Part shown: one piece after another, positions 40,724-63,709 of the stretch
Layout of the letters: every line of letters starts with the position of its first letter
How positions within the stretch are numbered: position 1 is the first letter of the stretch
Source: Williamsia deligens
Lineage (GTDB): Bacteria > Actinomycetota > Actinomycetes > Mycobacteriales > Mycobacteriaceae
NCBI RefSeq assembly: GCF_024171765.1
Contig: NZ_JAMTCI010000001.1
Span: 248,001-312,000, forward strand
DNA: 64,000 nt
Reading direction: 5' to 3'
The notes under the pieces: model-generated
The model's database searches: none
Told to the model about the DNA's origin: nothing
What the model saw: the letters and a program-made list of their open reading frames with translations, nothing else
Program-made: the position numbers and the translations under genes

Positions 40724-41512
40724 TCAGCGACTCGCGACGTGGCGGTAGCGCAGCACCGACAGGGACCCGAAGACGACGAGGATCACCAGCGAGCAGCCGA
40801 TCGAATAGCCCACCGCATGGTCCGCCACCCATCCCGTCGCGGCGGGGAAGCTCGGTGGCGCCGGGTTGTCGAACAGTTGCCGACACGCCGTCGCCACGGC
40901 GGTCACCGGGTTCCACTCGGCGATCACACGCAGCGGTCCGGGCAGGCTCTGCGCCGAGATGAACGCGCTCGACAGGAACGTCACCGGGAACAGCCACACG
41001 AAACCCACGCTCTGCGCCACCTCGACGGTGCGCGCCATCAACCCGGTCAGCGCACCCACCCAGGACATCGCGAAACCGAACAGCAGCACCACCGCGAACG
41101 CGAGCACCGCGTCGCCGAAGCCACCACGGATCCGCCACCCGACCGCGAGCCCACACAGGGCCATCACGGCCACCGAGATGATGCTGACCGCGAGATCGGA
41201 GACGGTGCGGCCGAGCACCACGGCGATCCGCGACATCGGCAGCGACCGGAACCGGTCGACGATGCCGTCCTGCAGGTCGCCCGCGAGCCCGACCGTGGTG
41301 AACGCGGCGTTGAACGCGACTGTCTGGGTGAAGATCCCCGCCATCAGGTACTCGCGGTAGGAACCGCCCCCGAACGTGGCACCGAAGACGTACGCGAACA
41401 GGAAGACGAACATCAGCGGCTGCAGCGTCGCACTGACCAGCAGTGTCGGCACCCGCCGGATGGTGATGAGGTTGCGCTCGGCCATCATCACGCTGTCGGA
41501 CACCACGCTCAT
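40724..41512 (-). CDS. DrrB-type ABC-2 exporter permease
   Basis: A 262-aa ABC-2 membrane protein with six helices. Family signs are RNLITIRRVPTLLVSATLQP near the start, FAYVFGATFGGGSYREYLMA, GIVDRFRSLPMSRIAVVLGR near 83-102 (the coupling region) and the late QSLPGPLRVIAEWNPVTAVA. The ATG overlaps the stop of the ATPase gene by ATGA. DrrB-like permeases export antibiotics or complex lipids; here the partner ATPase and an NRPS are in the same operon, so export of the NRPS product is the natural inference. Confidence 0.93.
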   Translation of the reverse strand: MSVVSDSVMMAERNLITIRRVPTLLVSATLQPLMFVFLFAYVFGATFGGGSYREYLMAGIFTQTVAFNAAFTTVGLAGDLQDGIVDRFRSLPMSRIAVVLGRTVSDLAVSIISVAVMALCGLAVGWRIRGGFGDAVLAFAVVLLFGFAMSWVGALTGLMARTVEVAQSVGFVWLFPVTFLSSAFISAQSLPGPLRVIAEWNPVTAVATACRQLFDNPAPPSFPAATGWVADHAVGYSIGCSLVILVVFGSLSVLRYRHVASR

Positions 41513-42620
41513 GCGTCGACCTCCTTCTCGGCGGTGAGGGTCAGGAAGACGTCGTCGAGGGTCGGCGCGGACACGGTGGCGTCGACGACGCCCACGCCCG
41601 CCGAGGTCAGCTCGGCGACAGCGGCTGCAGCCGAACGGGTCCCGTCGTCGACAGCGACCGTCCATGTCGACGCCGCGTCGGTGGCAGCAGGTGCTGCGAT
41701 GCCGACCCGCGACAGCACGTCGGTGACCGTCGTCGAGTCGGCGTCCGCGGCGACCTCGACGGTGAGGAACGACTGCGTGATCGTCGACTTGAGCTCCGCC
41801 GCCGTGCCGTGCGCGATCACCGCGCCCTTGTCGATCACGGTGATCTCGTCCGCGAGTGTGTCGGCCTCCTCGAGGTACTGCGTCGTCAGCAGCACCGTGG
41901 TCCCGCCGGTGACGAGATCGGTGATGAGCGACCACATGTCGCGGCGACCGCGCGGGTCGAGGCCCGTCGTCGGCTCGTCGAGGATGACCAGGCGCGGCCG
42001 GGCGACCAGAGCCCCCGCGAGGTCGATACGACGTCGCATGCCGCCGGAGAAGGTCCGTGTCGGCCGGTCGGCGACGTCGGCGAGGCGGAAGTCGTCGAGG
42101 AGTTCCCGCGCGCGCACCCCCGCGGCGCGACGACCCATCCCGTAGAGACGTCCGACCATGCTCAGGTTCTCGAACGCGGTGAGGTTGCCGTCGACCGCGG
42201 CGTACTGGCCGGAGACACCGATCGCCTTCCGCACGGCGACCGCCTCCCGGCCGACGTCGTGTCCGAGGACGCGCACGGTGCCGCCGTCGGGCGCGAGCAG
42301 CGTGGAGATGATCCGGACGGTCGTCGTCTTCCCGGCACCGTTGGGACCGAGGAGCGCGTGCACCGTCCCGGCGCGCACGTCCAGGTCGACACCGTCGAGG
42401 GCGACGTGGGTGGACGCCGACCGCCCCAGTCCCCCACCGAAGACCTTGCGCAGCCCCCGGATCGACACCGCGATGTCATCACCGGCGGCGGAGCCCTGGG
42501 CGGGCGAGTCCTCGGGGTCGGTGGTCGGAGTGGGGTCGTCGACCGGCGCGGGGTCCGCGGAGGGCCGGGAGGCCGCCCGTCGCTCCCAGGGTGCGCGGTC
42601 GTCGGTGGTGTCCGTCGCGG

Positions 42621-42624
<4 letters not shown>
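41509..42624 (-). CDS. DrrA-type ABC exporter ATPase
   Basis: A 371-aa ATPase. An acidic, Pro-rich extension of about 48 residues precedes the ABC domain: Walker A LLGPNGAGKTTTVRI near 92-106, signature TFSGGMRRRIDLAGALV near 188, Walker B VILDEPTTGLDPRGRRD, switch LLTTQYLEEADTLAD, and a C-terminal DrrA-type domain. Its ATG overlaps the NRPS stop (ATGA, 42621-42624) and its stop overlaps the permease start. Translational coupling from a 13.8-kb NRPS gene ties the exporter to that biosynthesis. Confidence 0.95.
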
Positions 42625-56378
<13,754 letters not shown>

Positions 56379-56677
56379 GCCGACCTCCCACGCAACCGGT
56401 TCCGCCGGTGTCGTCGCGCCCCGGGGCGCGGGCCGCGAAGCGCAGACCGACGACCGCCGGGGCGACGATCGTCGTGGACGCGTCAGCACCGGCGCGAAAT
56501 GCACTGTGAGCGTTGCTCAATACTCACGGTTGCCGCGACGGTGCCGACGTGCCCTGGTCCGGGTTCAAGCTAGCAAAGGTTGTGACAGACCACTATGCAC
56601 ACGTGGACACGTCGGACGCTGCAAATCCGTTCAGCTGAGCGGATTTACAGTGCATGCGTGCTGGTATCAGCGATCGT
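56379..56677. promoter_or_regulatory. NRPS promoter region with a 24-bp palindrome
   Basis: About 300 bp between the NRPS start and the end of the mce operon. A palindrome at 56623-56646 pairs AAATCCGTTCAG with CTGAGCGGATTT (11 of 12 positions); it lacks a T tract, so an operator is as likely as a terminator. On the minus strand TATTGA (56522-56517) is a plausible -10 hexamer with transcription starting near 56510. No other gene is supportable. Confidence 0.5.
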
Positions 56678-57403
56678 TCATCCGGTCGCGAGGGGCGCGA
56701 CGCCGCCGCTGATGTCGGTGATCGAGTAGTTCTTGTTCTTGTCCACCGTGATCGGGTACAGCGCAGTCGTTTTCACGCCACCGGGCGACTGCACGTTGGT
56801 CACCTGGACGTCGACGAACACCTGTACGACGTAGACACCGTTGTTCTGGCTCTTGATATCGCTTCCCACCAGGTCACCCTTGGACACCCACTGCAGCTGA
56901 CCGAGCAACTGCCGCAGCACCGACTCGCTGGTGGTGAACTGCTGCCGCATCTTGTCGTCCACGCCGGTCCGTAGCGCGGCGAACCACGGGTCGAAGTCCC
57001 GATAGTTGATCAACGCGGCCCGCACGGCGTACTGACTTGCGACGTCCTCGGCGCGCTGCGCGTCGGAGTTCGCGTCCCGCAGGGTCGTGTAGTCGTCGCG
57101 GTAGTCGACCGCCGAGTACACCGCGACACCGGCGACCACCGCGAGGATCACGACGAGCGCGGTGAGCACCCCGACGAGGACGCGCCGTCGGCCGGGCGTC
57201 GCCCCGGTGTCGGCCTTCGTCTCGGTCTCGGCCTTCTTCTCGCCGTCGGCTGTCGCCGTGCTGTCGGCCTTCTCGCCGTCGACCTTCCCGGCGGCGACCT
57301 CCTCGGTCGTCGCCGACCCGGCCTCGTCGTCCGCCGTGCCGGCCTCGTCGCCCGGCGAGCCGGCCCCGTCTCCCGGCGCGCCGGTCTGATCGTCAGTCGC
57401 CAT
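56678..57403 (-). CDS. Mce-associated membrane protein
   Basis: A 241-aa protein of the kind encoded after mceF in actinobacterial mce operons. The cytoplasmic N-terminus of about 70 residues is extremely rich in Asp, Glu, Ala, Gly and Lys. It is followed by one membrane helix (VLVGVLTALVVILAVVAGVA, about 74-95) and an extracytoplasmic NTF2-like domain (YRDDYTTLRDANSDAQRAED to YSITDISGG). Such proteins are thought to stabilise or assemble the Mce complex. It lies 66 bp downstream of mceF and is the last gene of the operon in this window. Confidence 0.88.
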   Translation of the reverse strand: MATDDQTGAPGDGAGSPGDEAGTADDEAGSATTEEVAAGKVDGEKADSTATADGEKKAETETKADTGATPGRRRVLVGVLTALVVILAVVAGVAVYSAVDYRDDYTTLRDANSDAQRAEDVASQYAVRAALINYRDFDPWFAALRTGVDDKMRQQFTTSESVLRQLLGQLQWVSKGDLVGSDIKSQNNGVYVVQVFVDVQVTNVQSPGGVKTTALYPITVDKNKNYSITDISGGVAPLATG

Positions 57404-57469
57404 CGATCTCGTCCTTCGTCGTTGTCCTCGCCCCGCGACCCTGCGTGGGACCGTTCACACTCACCGCAC

Positions 57470-58417
57470 CTACCTCGTGCTGACGCGGAAGCGCACCACA
57501 CCGTTCTCGTCCACGATGCGCAGACCCCGCTTCACGACCGAGGAGATGTCGATCTGTGTCGCGGGGGCCACCGTCGACAGCAGCGGGAGGAGCACCCCGA
57601 TGGGTGGGGTGATCTTCGGCAGCAGCCGCACGAGGTAGTCGTCGAGGGTCTGCAGGAACGGCGAGATGACCTGCGTCCACGCAACCGCGCCGTTGGTCGC
57701 ACGTGCCAGACCCGGGAACAGACCCCACAACTCCGTGAACGGCGGCTGGTTGATGAGCAGCTGACGCGACCCCTCCGAGAGGGTCGGCCCGATGCCGTCA
57801 GCCTTGCGGACGAACTCCTGCGCGGTGTCGAACAGGTCGGAGAACTCCGTGCGCTGCGTGGTGATCGTGCGCGACAGGTACTGCGAGAACTCGCCGATGC
57901 GCGTGATGTCGTCGTCACGACCGATCCACCCGGCGTTGACCGTCCGGGCGATGCTCTCGAGTCGACCGGGGTCGACCTGCCCGACGAGGCGTTGCAGGTT
58001 GGTCAGGGTCTCCCCCACCGTCGACCGGGCGTCGACGTCCTTGTCGAGCCGTGCACCGTTGCCGATCCACGGCCCCGCCGCGGTGGTGGACGAGAAGTTC
58101 AGGTACTGCTCCCCAACCAGCGACAGGTTCTCGACGGTGACCGACGACGACGCCGGGATGCGGTAGTCGGAGTCGATGGAGAGTGTCGCCCGCAGACCGT
58201 TCGGCTGGATCGCGATGGCCTTCACCGTGCCGACCTCGATGCCGTTCCACAGCACGCGGGACCGCGGCAGGAGACCACCCGACGACGCCATGTCGACGGT
58301 GACGGTGTTCGACGACGTGAACGGGCGGACCTTGAGGATCCCGATCGCCAGGTACCCGGCCAGCGCCACCGAGACCACCACCAGCAGCGCCAGCGACGTC
58401 TTCACACCGATCCTCAT
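57470..58417 (-). CDS. mceF: MceF-type MCE-domain protein
   Basis: A 315-aa MCE protein with a membrane helix (about 8-28) and an MlaD-like domain (about 38-115: SGGLLPRSRVLWNGIEVGTV, NLSLVGEQYLNFSS). A helical stretch and a tail ending VVKRGLRIVDENG follow. Position after the lipoprotein gene is that of mceF. With the other five MCE proteins it should form the periplasmic lipid channel fed into the YrbE permease. Its ATG overlaps the mceE stop. It is shorter than many MceF proteins, which often carry long Pro-rich tails. Confidence 0.9.
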   Translation of the reverse strand: MRIGVKTSLALLVVVSVALAGYLAIGILKVRPFTSSNTVTVDMASSGGLLPRSRVLWNGIEVGTVKAIAIQPNGLRATLSIDSDYRIPASSSVTVENLSLVGEQYLNFSSTTAAGPWIGNGARLDKDVDARSTVGETLTNLQRLVGQVDPGRLESIARTVNAGWIGRDDDITRIGEFSQYLSRTITTQRTEFSDLFDTAQEFVRKADGIGPTLSEGSRQLLINQPPFTELWGLFPGLARATNGAVAWTQVISPFLQTLDDYLVRLLPKITPPIGVLLPLLSTVAPATQIDISSVVKRGLRIVDENGVVRFRVSTR

Positions 58418-59481
58418 CGCATCGCCCCGATCATCCGCATGGTCGCCGCCACGGTGCGCAGTTCGTCCGACGACGCCGGCGGCGTGGACAGCCCGGTGGG
58501 CGAGGTGATGTCGACCATGTTCACCGAGGGCTGGGTGAGGAACGGGATGATCTGCTTGTTCACGAGATCACCGAGGGCCTGCAGGTCCCGGGGCAGGGTG
58601 GAGTCGAGTTCGACGGCGAGGTCGACGAGGGGGTCGACCGTGCGGATCAACGTCGACAGCGGCTGGGCGCGGGTGGTGAAGAGCTGATCGACGGGGACGA
58701 GTTCGAATCCCAGGGAGGCGAGCACCTTCGAGAAGCTGGCGAAGGACACCAGCGCCCCACCGATGCGTTCGGGACCGACGTCGAGCGTGAACCCGAGGTC
58801 CTTGCCCCGGCTCTGCACCGATCGCGCCAGGACGGCCAGGGAGTCGAGGATCTCGCCGACGGGGCCACGGTTCTGGGCGAGGCGGGCGACGAGTTCGCGC
58901 GACACCTCGATGGCCTTGTCGCGCTGTGCGATGTCGTCGGGGAACGCGGTGTTGGCCTTGTCCACGGTGCGCTGGATCTTCTCGAGCGTCCCACCGTTGG
59001 CGAGCGACGCGATCCCGCCCAGCAGTTCCTCCACCGCCGGTGTGACCGTGGTGCGCGAGACCGGGATCGTGGCGCCGTCGCCGAGTGCCCGTGTCGCGGA
59101 GCCGTTGTCGGCGTCGCTGTCGGCAGGGGGCGTCAGCGCGATGTAGATGTCGCCGAGCAGCGTCGACTGTTCCAGCGAGGCACGCGTTCCCTGCGGCACC
59201 CGCACCGAGCCCTGCATGTCCACCGTGGCCACCGCGACCGGCGATGCGGGCGTGCCCCCGATGCCCACCTCGCGCAACACCCCCACCTTGGTGCCGTTCA
59301 TCAGCACCTTGCTGCGGGCGGGCAGGTTGAGGACGTTCGAGAACTCGAGGCGGAGTTCGCGACTCGACCCGGACACCCGGGTCCCGGGCAGCGGGAGGTC
59401 GGTCACCTGCACTCCGCACCCGGCCACCAGCGTCGCCACGGCCACCAGGAACGCGATCGTCACCACACGCGCGCGGGTCAT
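58414..59481 (-). CDS. mceE: MceE-type MCE lipoprotein
   Basis: A 355-aa MCE protein with a lipoprotein signal: MTRARVVTIAFLVAVATLVA then GC, lipobox LVAGC at about residue 22. This identifies the MceE position (LprK/LprN type). MCE domain near 40-120 includes SNVLNLPARSKVLMNGTKVG and SLEQSTLLGDIYIALTPP. The start at 59481 overlaps the mceD stop (ATGA); the open frame upstream is non-signal sequence. Anchored by lipid rather than a helix, unlike its five companions. Confidence 0.93.
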   Translation of the reverse strand: MTRARVVTIAFLVAVATLVAGCGVQVTDLPLPGTRVSGSSRELRLEFSNVLNLPARSKVLMNGTKVGVLREVGIGGTPASPVAVATVDMQGSVRVPQGTRASLEQSTLLGDIYIALTPPADSDADNGSATRALGDGATIPVSRTTVTPAVEELLGGIASLANGGTLEKIQRTVDKANTAFPDDIAQRDKAIEVSRELVARLAQNRGPVGEILDSLAVLARSVQSRGKDLGFTLDVGPERIGGALVSFASFSKVLASLGFELVPVDQLFTTRAQPLSTLIRTVDPLVDLAVELDSTLPRDLQALGDLVNKQIIPFLTQPSVNMVDITSPTGLSTPPASSDELRTVAATMRMIGAMR

Positions 59482-60614
59482 CGCGCCCCCACCGATCCGA
59501 GGACCAGCTGCACGAGCTTCGTGTCGACCCGGTCCGGGGCGCCCGCGACCGGGCGGCACGATCCGGCGAGGAGCTTGTTCAGTGCCGCGCACCCGGCTGT
59601 GGACGACGAGATCGGTGCCCGCACCCGCACGGTGGGCAGGGCGACGGAGACGGCCAGTCCGGGACGCGTGTCCTGCGCCTGGGCCCGGATGGCCGACATG
59701 ACGGGCGGGATCAGCTTGAGCAACGCCACGATCTGATCGGTGGGCAGCAGCTCCACGAGCGGGGTGATGAGCTCGAGGACCTTCAGCAGCACCGGACCGT
59801 ACCGCTGGACGGCGTCGGCGAGTTGGGGCACGACGCGGGTGACGCGTTCGAGCGCCGGGTTCAACTCACGGGTCAGTTCCCCCAGTGCGATGGAGAACTT
59901 GCCGACGTTGTCGATGGCCGACTGCACGTCGGGCCACCGCTGGACGAAGAAGTCGGCGAGCTGTCGACCGTTGCTGATCAGCGACCGCAGCTGTTCGTCG
60001 CGCAGCGCCGGGTCGCCCAACGCTTGCGACAGTCCCCGGATGGCGCGGTTGAAGTCCTCGGCGCTCCCGCGCAGCGCGTTGTCGACGTCGGCCAGTGCCG
60101 TGCCCACCGCCTGCTGCTGCGGGCCCGGGGCCCGCCCCGCCACGTCGGTCAGCTGCGACGACAACTTGTCGAATGCGTCGAACGACTGGCTGAGGCTCTT
60201 CGGGGTGTGCGTGCGCTCGAGCGGGATGCACCGCGCCGTGTCCCAGGTGGGGCCACCGGTGTAGGGCGTGGGGATCTCGAGCCGCCGGTCGGTGACGATG
60301 GAGTCCGACGTCGTCACCGCCGACACGTCCGCGGGGAAGGTGATGTCGGAGTCGACGTCGAAATCGACACGGACGGCGCCGTTGTCGGGGCTGACCTTCG
60401 TGACGTGGCCGATCGCCGTGCCGAGCAGCGTCAGGTTGCTGCCCTCGTACAGGCCGATGGAGTCGGACATGATCGCGCACCCCGAGCGACTCGAGGTGGC
60501 CTCGGTCGTCCGGACCGCGGCGACGACCACCGCGATGACACCGATGATGGCGGCCACCACGACGATCCGGGAGGCCACCGTCCGCCACCGGGACCCCTCA
60601 CGCACGTCGGTCAT
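59478..60614 (-). CDS. mceD: MceD-type MCE-domain protein
   Basis: A 378-aa MCE protein. N-terminal helix about 15-34 (VASRIVVVAAIIGVIAVVVA), MCE domain about 45-130 with MSDSIGLYEGSNLTLLGTAI and RVDFDVDSDITFPADVSAVT. A long helical region and a C-terminal ELLPTDQIVALLKLIPPVMS segment follow. It starts 1 bp after the mceC stop and overlaps mceE. Assigned as MceD from order only; the family members are distinguished mainly by position. Confidence 0.9.
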   Translation of the reverse strand: MTDVREGSRWRTVASRIVVVAAIIGVIAVVVAAVRTTEATSSRSGCAIMSDSIGLYEGSNLTLLGTAIGHVTKVSPDNGAVRVDFDVDSDITFPADVSAVTTSDSIVTDRRLEIPTPYTGGPTWDTARCIPLERTHTPKSLSQSFDAFDKLSSQLTDVAGRAPGPQQQAVGTALADVDNALRGSAEDFNRAIRGLSQALGDPALRDEQLRSLISNGRQLADFFVQRWPDVQSAIDNVGKFSIALGELTRELNPALERVTRVVPQLADAVQRYGPVLLKVLELITPLVELLPTDQIVALLKLIPPVMSAIRAQAQDTRPGLAVSVALPTVRVRAPISSSTAGCAALNKLLAGSCRPVAGAPDRVDTKLVQLVLGSVGAR

Positions 60615-60615
60615 G

Positions 60616-61638
60616 TCAGCACCCCCGTCCGGGGACAGGGATGCACAGGGCCGGTGCGTCGACGGTGGTCTTCGCGAGGTCGACGTCCACGGTGCTCCCG
60701 TCGGTGGACAGGATTCCGCCGATCTCGTTCGCGAGTTCGCTCAGCCGGTTGATGATCGGGTTCGACCCCGCGAGGCGATCGCGCAGCGACAGCACGATCT
60801 TCTTGACCTTGTCGACCTCCGGGTCGATCGTCCCCGACAGCGCACTCACCGGGGGCTCGAGGAACGCGAACAGCGCGTCCACGCCACGGATTGTCTCCAG
60901 CGCGTCGAAACGGAACTGGTAGAAGCGGTACCCGATCAGTCCGACGAGCCGCAGCACGTTGACCAGCTGCGCCCGACCGTTGTTCAGCGCACCGATGTAC
61001 TCCTCGGTGATCGCGATGGCGCGGTCGAGGTCGTCGTCGCGATCGCCGAGGGTGGTGGTCACCGCCGCGATCTGCCCGATGATCTCCCGGGCCGCGTCCG
61101 ACCGTCCGGCGAGGGCCTGACTCACCTGCGCGAACGTCTGGCGCGTGGTGACGGCGTCGACCTTCTCCACCACCGCGCCGGAGTCGGCGATGACGTCGGT
61201 CAGCTCGTACGGTGTCGACGTCGCGGACCGGGGGATGTGACCGCGCAGGGCCTGTGACCCCTGCGGGGTGATCGCCAGGTAGTGGCCGCCGATCGCGGTC
61301 GTCAGACGGATGTCGGCGCCCGTGCGATCGCCGAGACGGACCGAGTCGTCCATGCCGAAACGGATCTCGACGTGGTCGCCGACGACGCGGGCATCACGCA
61401 CCTCGCCCACCCGGATGCCGGCCACCCGCACCTCGTCCCCTGGCCGCAACTGGCCGCTGGAGGCGAAATCGGCCGTGTACTCGCGCTCTCCCGGCGGCAT
61501 CACGTACAGCAGTCCGCACACCAGGGCGATCACCGCGAGCACCGCGACACCCACGAGTCCGACGACCACCTCCCGGCGCCGCCGCCGATCCGGGGTCCGT
61601 GCGGGCCGGGCGTCCCGCTGCGTCGTCGGCGCGCTCAT
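60616..61638 (-). CDS. mceC: MceC-type MCE-domain protein
   Basis: A 340-aa MCE protein. A basic N-terminus (residues 1-25) precedes the helix EVVVGLVGVAVLAVIALVCG, then the MCE domain about 55-135 (SSGQLRPGDEVRVAGIRVGE, IRLTTAIGGHYLAITPQG). A helical region with RLVGLIGYRFYQFRFDALET and a short C-terminus with two Cys (LCIPVPGRGC) follow. The start overlaps the mceB stop by ATGA. Shorter than typical MceC, lacking a long Pro-rich tail. Confidence 0.9.
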   Translation of the reverse strand: MSAPTTQRDARPARTPDRRRRREVVVGLVGVAVLAVIALVCGLLYVMPPGEREYTADFASSGQLRPGDEVRVAGIRVGEVRDARVVGDHVEIRFGMDDSVRLGDRTGADIRLTTAIGGHYLAITPQGSQALRGHIPRSATSTPYELTDVIADSGAVVEKVDAVTTRQTFAQVSQALAGRSDAAREIIGQIAAVTTTLGDRDDDLDRAIAITEEYIGALNNGRAQLVNVLRLVGLIGYRFYQFRFDALETIRGVDALFAFLEPPVSALSGTIDPEVDKVKKIVLSLRDRLAGSNPIINRLSELANEIGGILSTDGSTVDVDLAKTTVDAPALCIPVPGRGC

Positions 61639-62639
61639 CGGCAGATCACCACCGGGGCACCGGCGAGGAGCACGGTCGTCAACGGGCCCGGGATCGACTG
61701 CCCGCGCGCACAGGTCAGCGAGGCTGCGCGGGCGGCGCTCGTCGAGGCGACGAGCGAGTCCAGGACACCGGGGACGCCGGCGAGGATGTCCGACGCGGTG
61801 TTCGTCAGCGGGATGTACTTGCGCAGCAACCGGTCCACGTCCGCGTAGTTGCCGAAGTAGACGCCGTTGAGGCTCTGCAGCACCAACCGGAGCGGCTTGA
61901 GCGCGCGCGCCGCGAGTGTCAGCGACTTCTCGGTACCGTCGATGTTGTCGGCCAGCGCCCCCAGCGCGTCACCGGTGCGGCTGATCAGCTCATTGAGACG
62001 CGGTGACTTGTACTGGATCTCCTTCGCCACCGACCCCAGGCCCGTCACGAACGCGGCGATCGTCTCCGACCGGTCGGCGGCGAACCGCGTGATCTCGTTG
62101 AGGCGGTCCAGGATCGAGCCGAGATCGGGTCCGCGTCCCTGCACCACGGCGAGCACGTTGCCGACGAACTCGTTGATCTGGGCCGGGTCGAGGATCCGGA
62201 AGACCGGGCGCAACCCGTTGAACAGCGCGGTGATGTCGAACGACGGGATGGTCCGCGACTGCGGGATGGTGGCGTCACCGGTGGAACGGGTCCCGGCGGG
62301 CCCGTCGGTGGAGACGTCGAGGTAGCGCTCGCCGACGAGGTTCAGGTAGCGGATCGCGACGGTCGAGTTGTCGAACAGCGGTACCGACCGCGCCAGGCTG
62401 AACGTCACGCGGGCGACCCCGTCGTGCAACGCGACCTTCTCGACCTTGCCCACGCGCACACCGATCTCGCGGACGTCGTTGCCCGCGGACAGCCCGGAGG
62501 CGTCGGAGAACTCGGCGGTCACCGTGCGTTGCGCACCGGTCACCGACGGCGACAACGCGCCGACGACGACCCATCCCGCGGCCACCATCGCGACGACGAA
62601 CAGCGCGAGCCCGACCATCGATCCCCGGTGCAGTCTCAT
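61635..62639 (-). CDS. mceB: MceB-type MCE-domain protein
   Basis: A 334-aa MCE protein with N-terminal helix (about 9-30), MCE domain about 40-120 (DASGLSAGNDVREIGVRVGK, TVAIRYLNLVGERYLDVS) and a C-terminal half with the Mce family helices (FNGLRPVFRILDPAQINEFV, LRLVLQSLNGVYFGNYADVD). Two Cys near the end (LTCARGQ, VVICR) are characteristic. Overlaps mceA and mceC by 4 bp each. Confidence 0.9.
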   Translation of the reverse strand: MRLHRGSMVGLALFVVAMVAAGWVVVGALSPSVTGAQRTVTAEFSDASGLSAGNDVREIGVRVGKVEKVALHDGVARVTFSLARSVPLFDNSTVAIRYLNLVGERYLDVSTDGPAGTRSTGDATIPQSRTIPSFDITALFNGLRPVFRILDPAQINEFVGNVLAVVQGRGPDLGSILDRLNEITRFAADRSETIAAFVTGLGSVAKEIQYKSPRLNELISRTGDALGALADNIDGTEKSLTLAARALKPLRLVLQSLNGVYFGNYADVDRLLRKYIPLTNTASDILAGVPGVLDSLVASTSAARAASLTCARGQSIPGPLTTVLLAGAPVVICR

Positions 62640-63709
62640 CGCCCGCCCCGTCCCGCCGCCGAGGGGATGCCCGACAGCGGTGCGCCGGGCAGCAGCACCG
62701 ACGTCAGCTGCGGCATGTTCGCCAGGGTGGCGCCCACCTGCAGGGTGACCTTGCCGTTCTGCGTCGGCAACGCCTTCGTGAGGCGCCGCACCAGTTCCCG
62801 GGTGTCGTCGTACGCCGGTGGGATGGACCGCAACGTCTGTCCGAGCGGCGATCCGACGGTGATGACGAAGTCCAGCAGGGTGCTCAACGAGCCGAGGTTG
62901 TCGCCGACGACGCCGCCGATGGTGCCGACGGTGTCGACGAGACCGGACAGGGTGTCGCGGACGCCGGACACGACAGCGGGGTTCGTGTACTCCGCGGTGG
63001 TGCGGGTGAGGTTGATCAGGACGCTGTCGAAGGGGCCCTCGAGGTCGGCGACGCCCCGGCTGGCCGGGCCGAGTGTCTGCAGGAACCGCGCCAGCGGCAT
63101 CTGCTGGCGGGCGGCGGCGAGGTTCAGCAGGTCCGCACCCGACCGCAGCAGGGGTTGCACCGCGGTCACCACGCGGGAGAGGACGTCGATGCTGGTCGAC
63201 ACCTCGGTGCCGGTGACCGTGGTGGAGATCTCCCCGACCTGCCGCAGGAGCGTCGCCACCGACACGGTGGTGGACTCCGACCCGATCCGGAGCCGCTCGC
63301 CGTCGCGCAGGTGGCCGGCGGTGTCGCCCACCGTGCGATCCGACCGCAGCTCGATCCCCGTGACACCCAGGATGTTCGACGGCGCGTAGGCGGCACTGAC
63401 CTGGTCGGGGATGTCGTCGGCCTGGTCGGCGTCGATGGACAGGGCGATCTGCTGCTTGGAGCCCTCGGTGACGGTCACCGAGTCCACGCGGCCGACGATC
63501 AGACCGCGGAACTTCACGTCGCCACCGGCGGCGAGACCGTCCCCGACGGCGTCGGCGACGGCGACGACCTTCACTCGGCTGTCGAAACCGCCACGGGCGT
63601 AGACGGTCAGCGGGATCGCGGCGACGACCAGCACGACGATCGCCGCCGCCCCCAGGGTCAGCAGTGTCCGCCTCGACGGTCCCCGTCCGGAGAGGTCCTC
63701 GTACATCAT
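62636..63709 (-). CDS. mceA: MceA-type MCE-domain protein
   Basis: A 357-aa MCE protein: helix about 15-38 (LLTLGAAAIVVLVVAAIPLT), MCE domain about 45-125 (AAGGDVKFRGLIVGRVDSVT, SAAYAPSNILGVTGIELRS), then helical region (LLRSGADLLNLAAARQQMPL and ILINLTRTTAEYTNPAVVSG type segments). Its ATG overlaps the YrbE permease stop (63706-63709), so all six mce genes and the permease form one coupled transcript. Which mce class this is (for example mce1 or mce4 type) cannot be told from these genes alone. Confidence 0.92.
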   Translation of the reverse strand: MMYEDLSGRGPSRRTLLTLGAAAIVVLVVAAIPLTVYARGGFDSRVKVVAVADAVGDGLAAGGDVKFRGLIVGRVDSVTVTEGSKQQIALSIDADQADDIPDQVSAAYAPSNILGVTGIELRSDRTVGDTAGHLRDGERLRIGSESTTVSVATLLRQVGEISTTVTGTEVSTSIDVLSRVVTAVQPLLRSGADLLNLAAARQQMPLARFLQTLGPASRGVADLEGPFDSVLINLTRTTAEYTNPAVVSGVRDTLSGLVDTVGTIGGVVGDNLGSLSTLLDFVITVGSPLGQTLRSIPPAYDDTRELVRRLTKALPTQNGKVTLQVGATLANMPQLTSVLLPGAPLSGIPSAAGRGGR

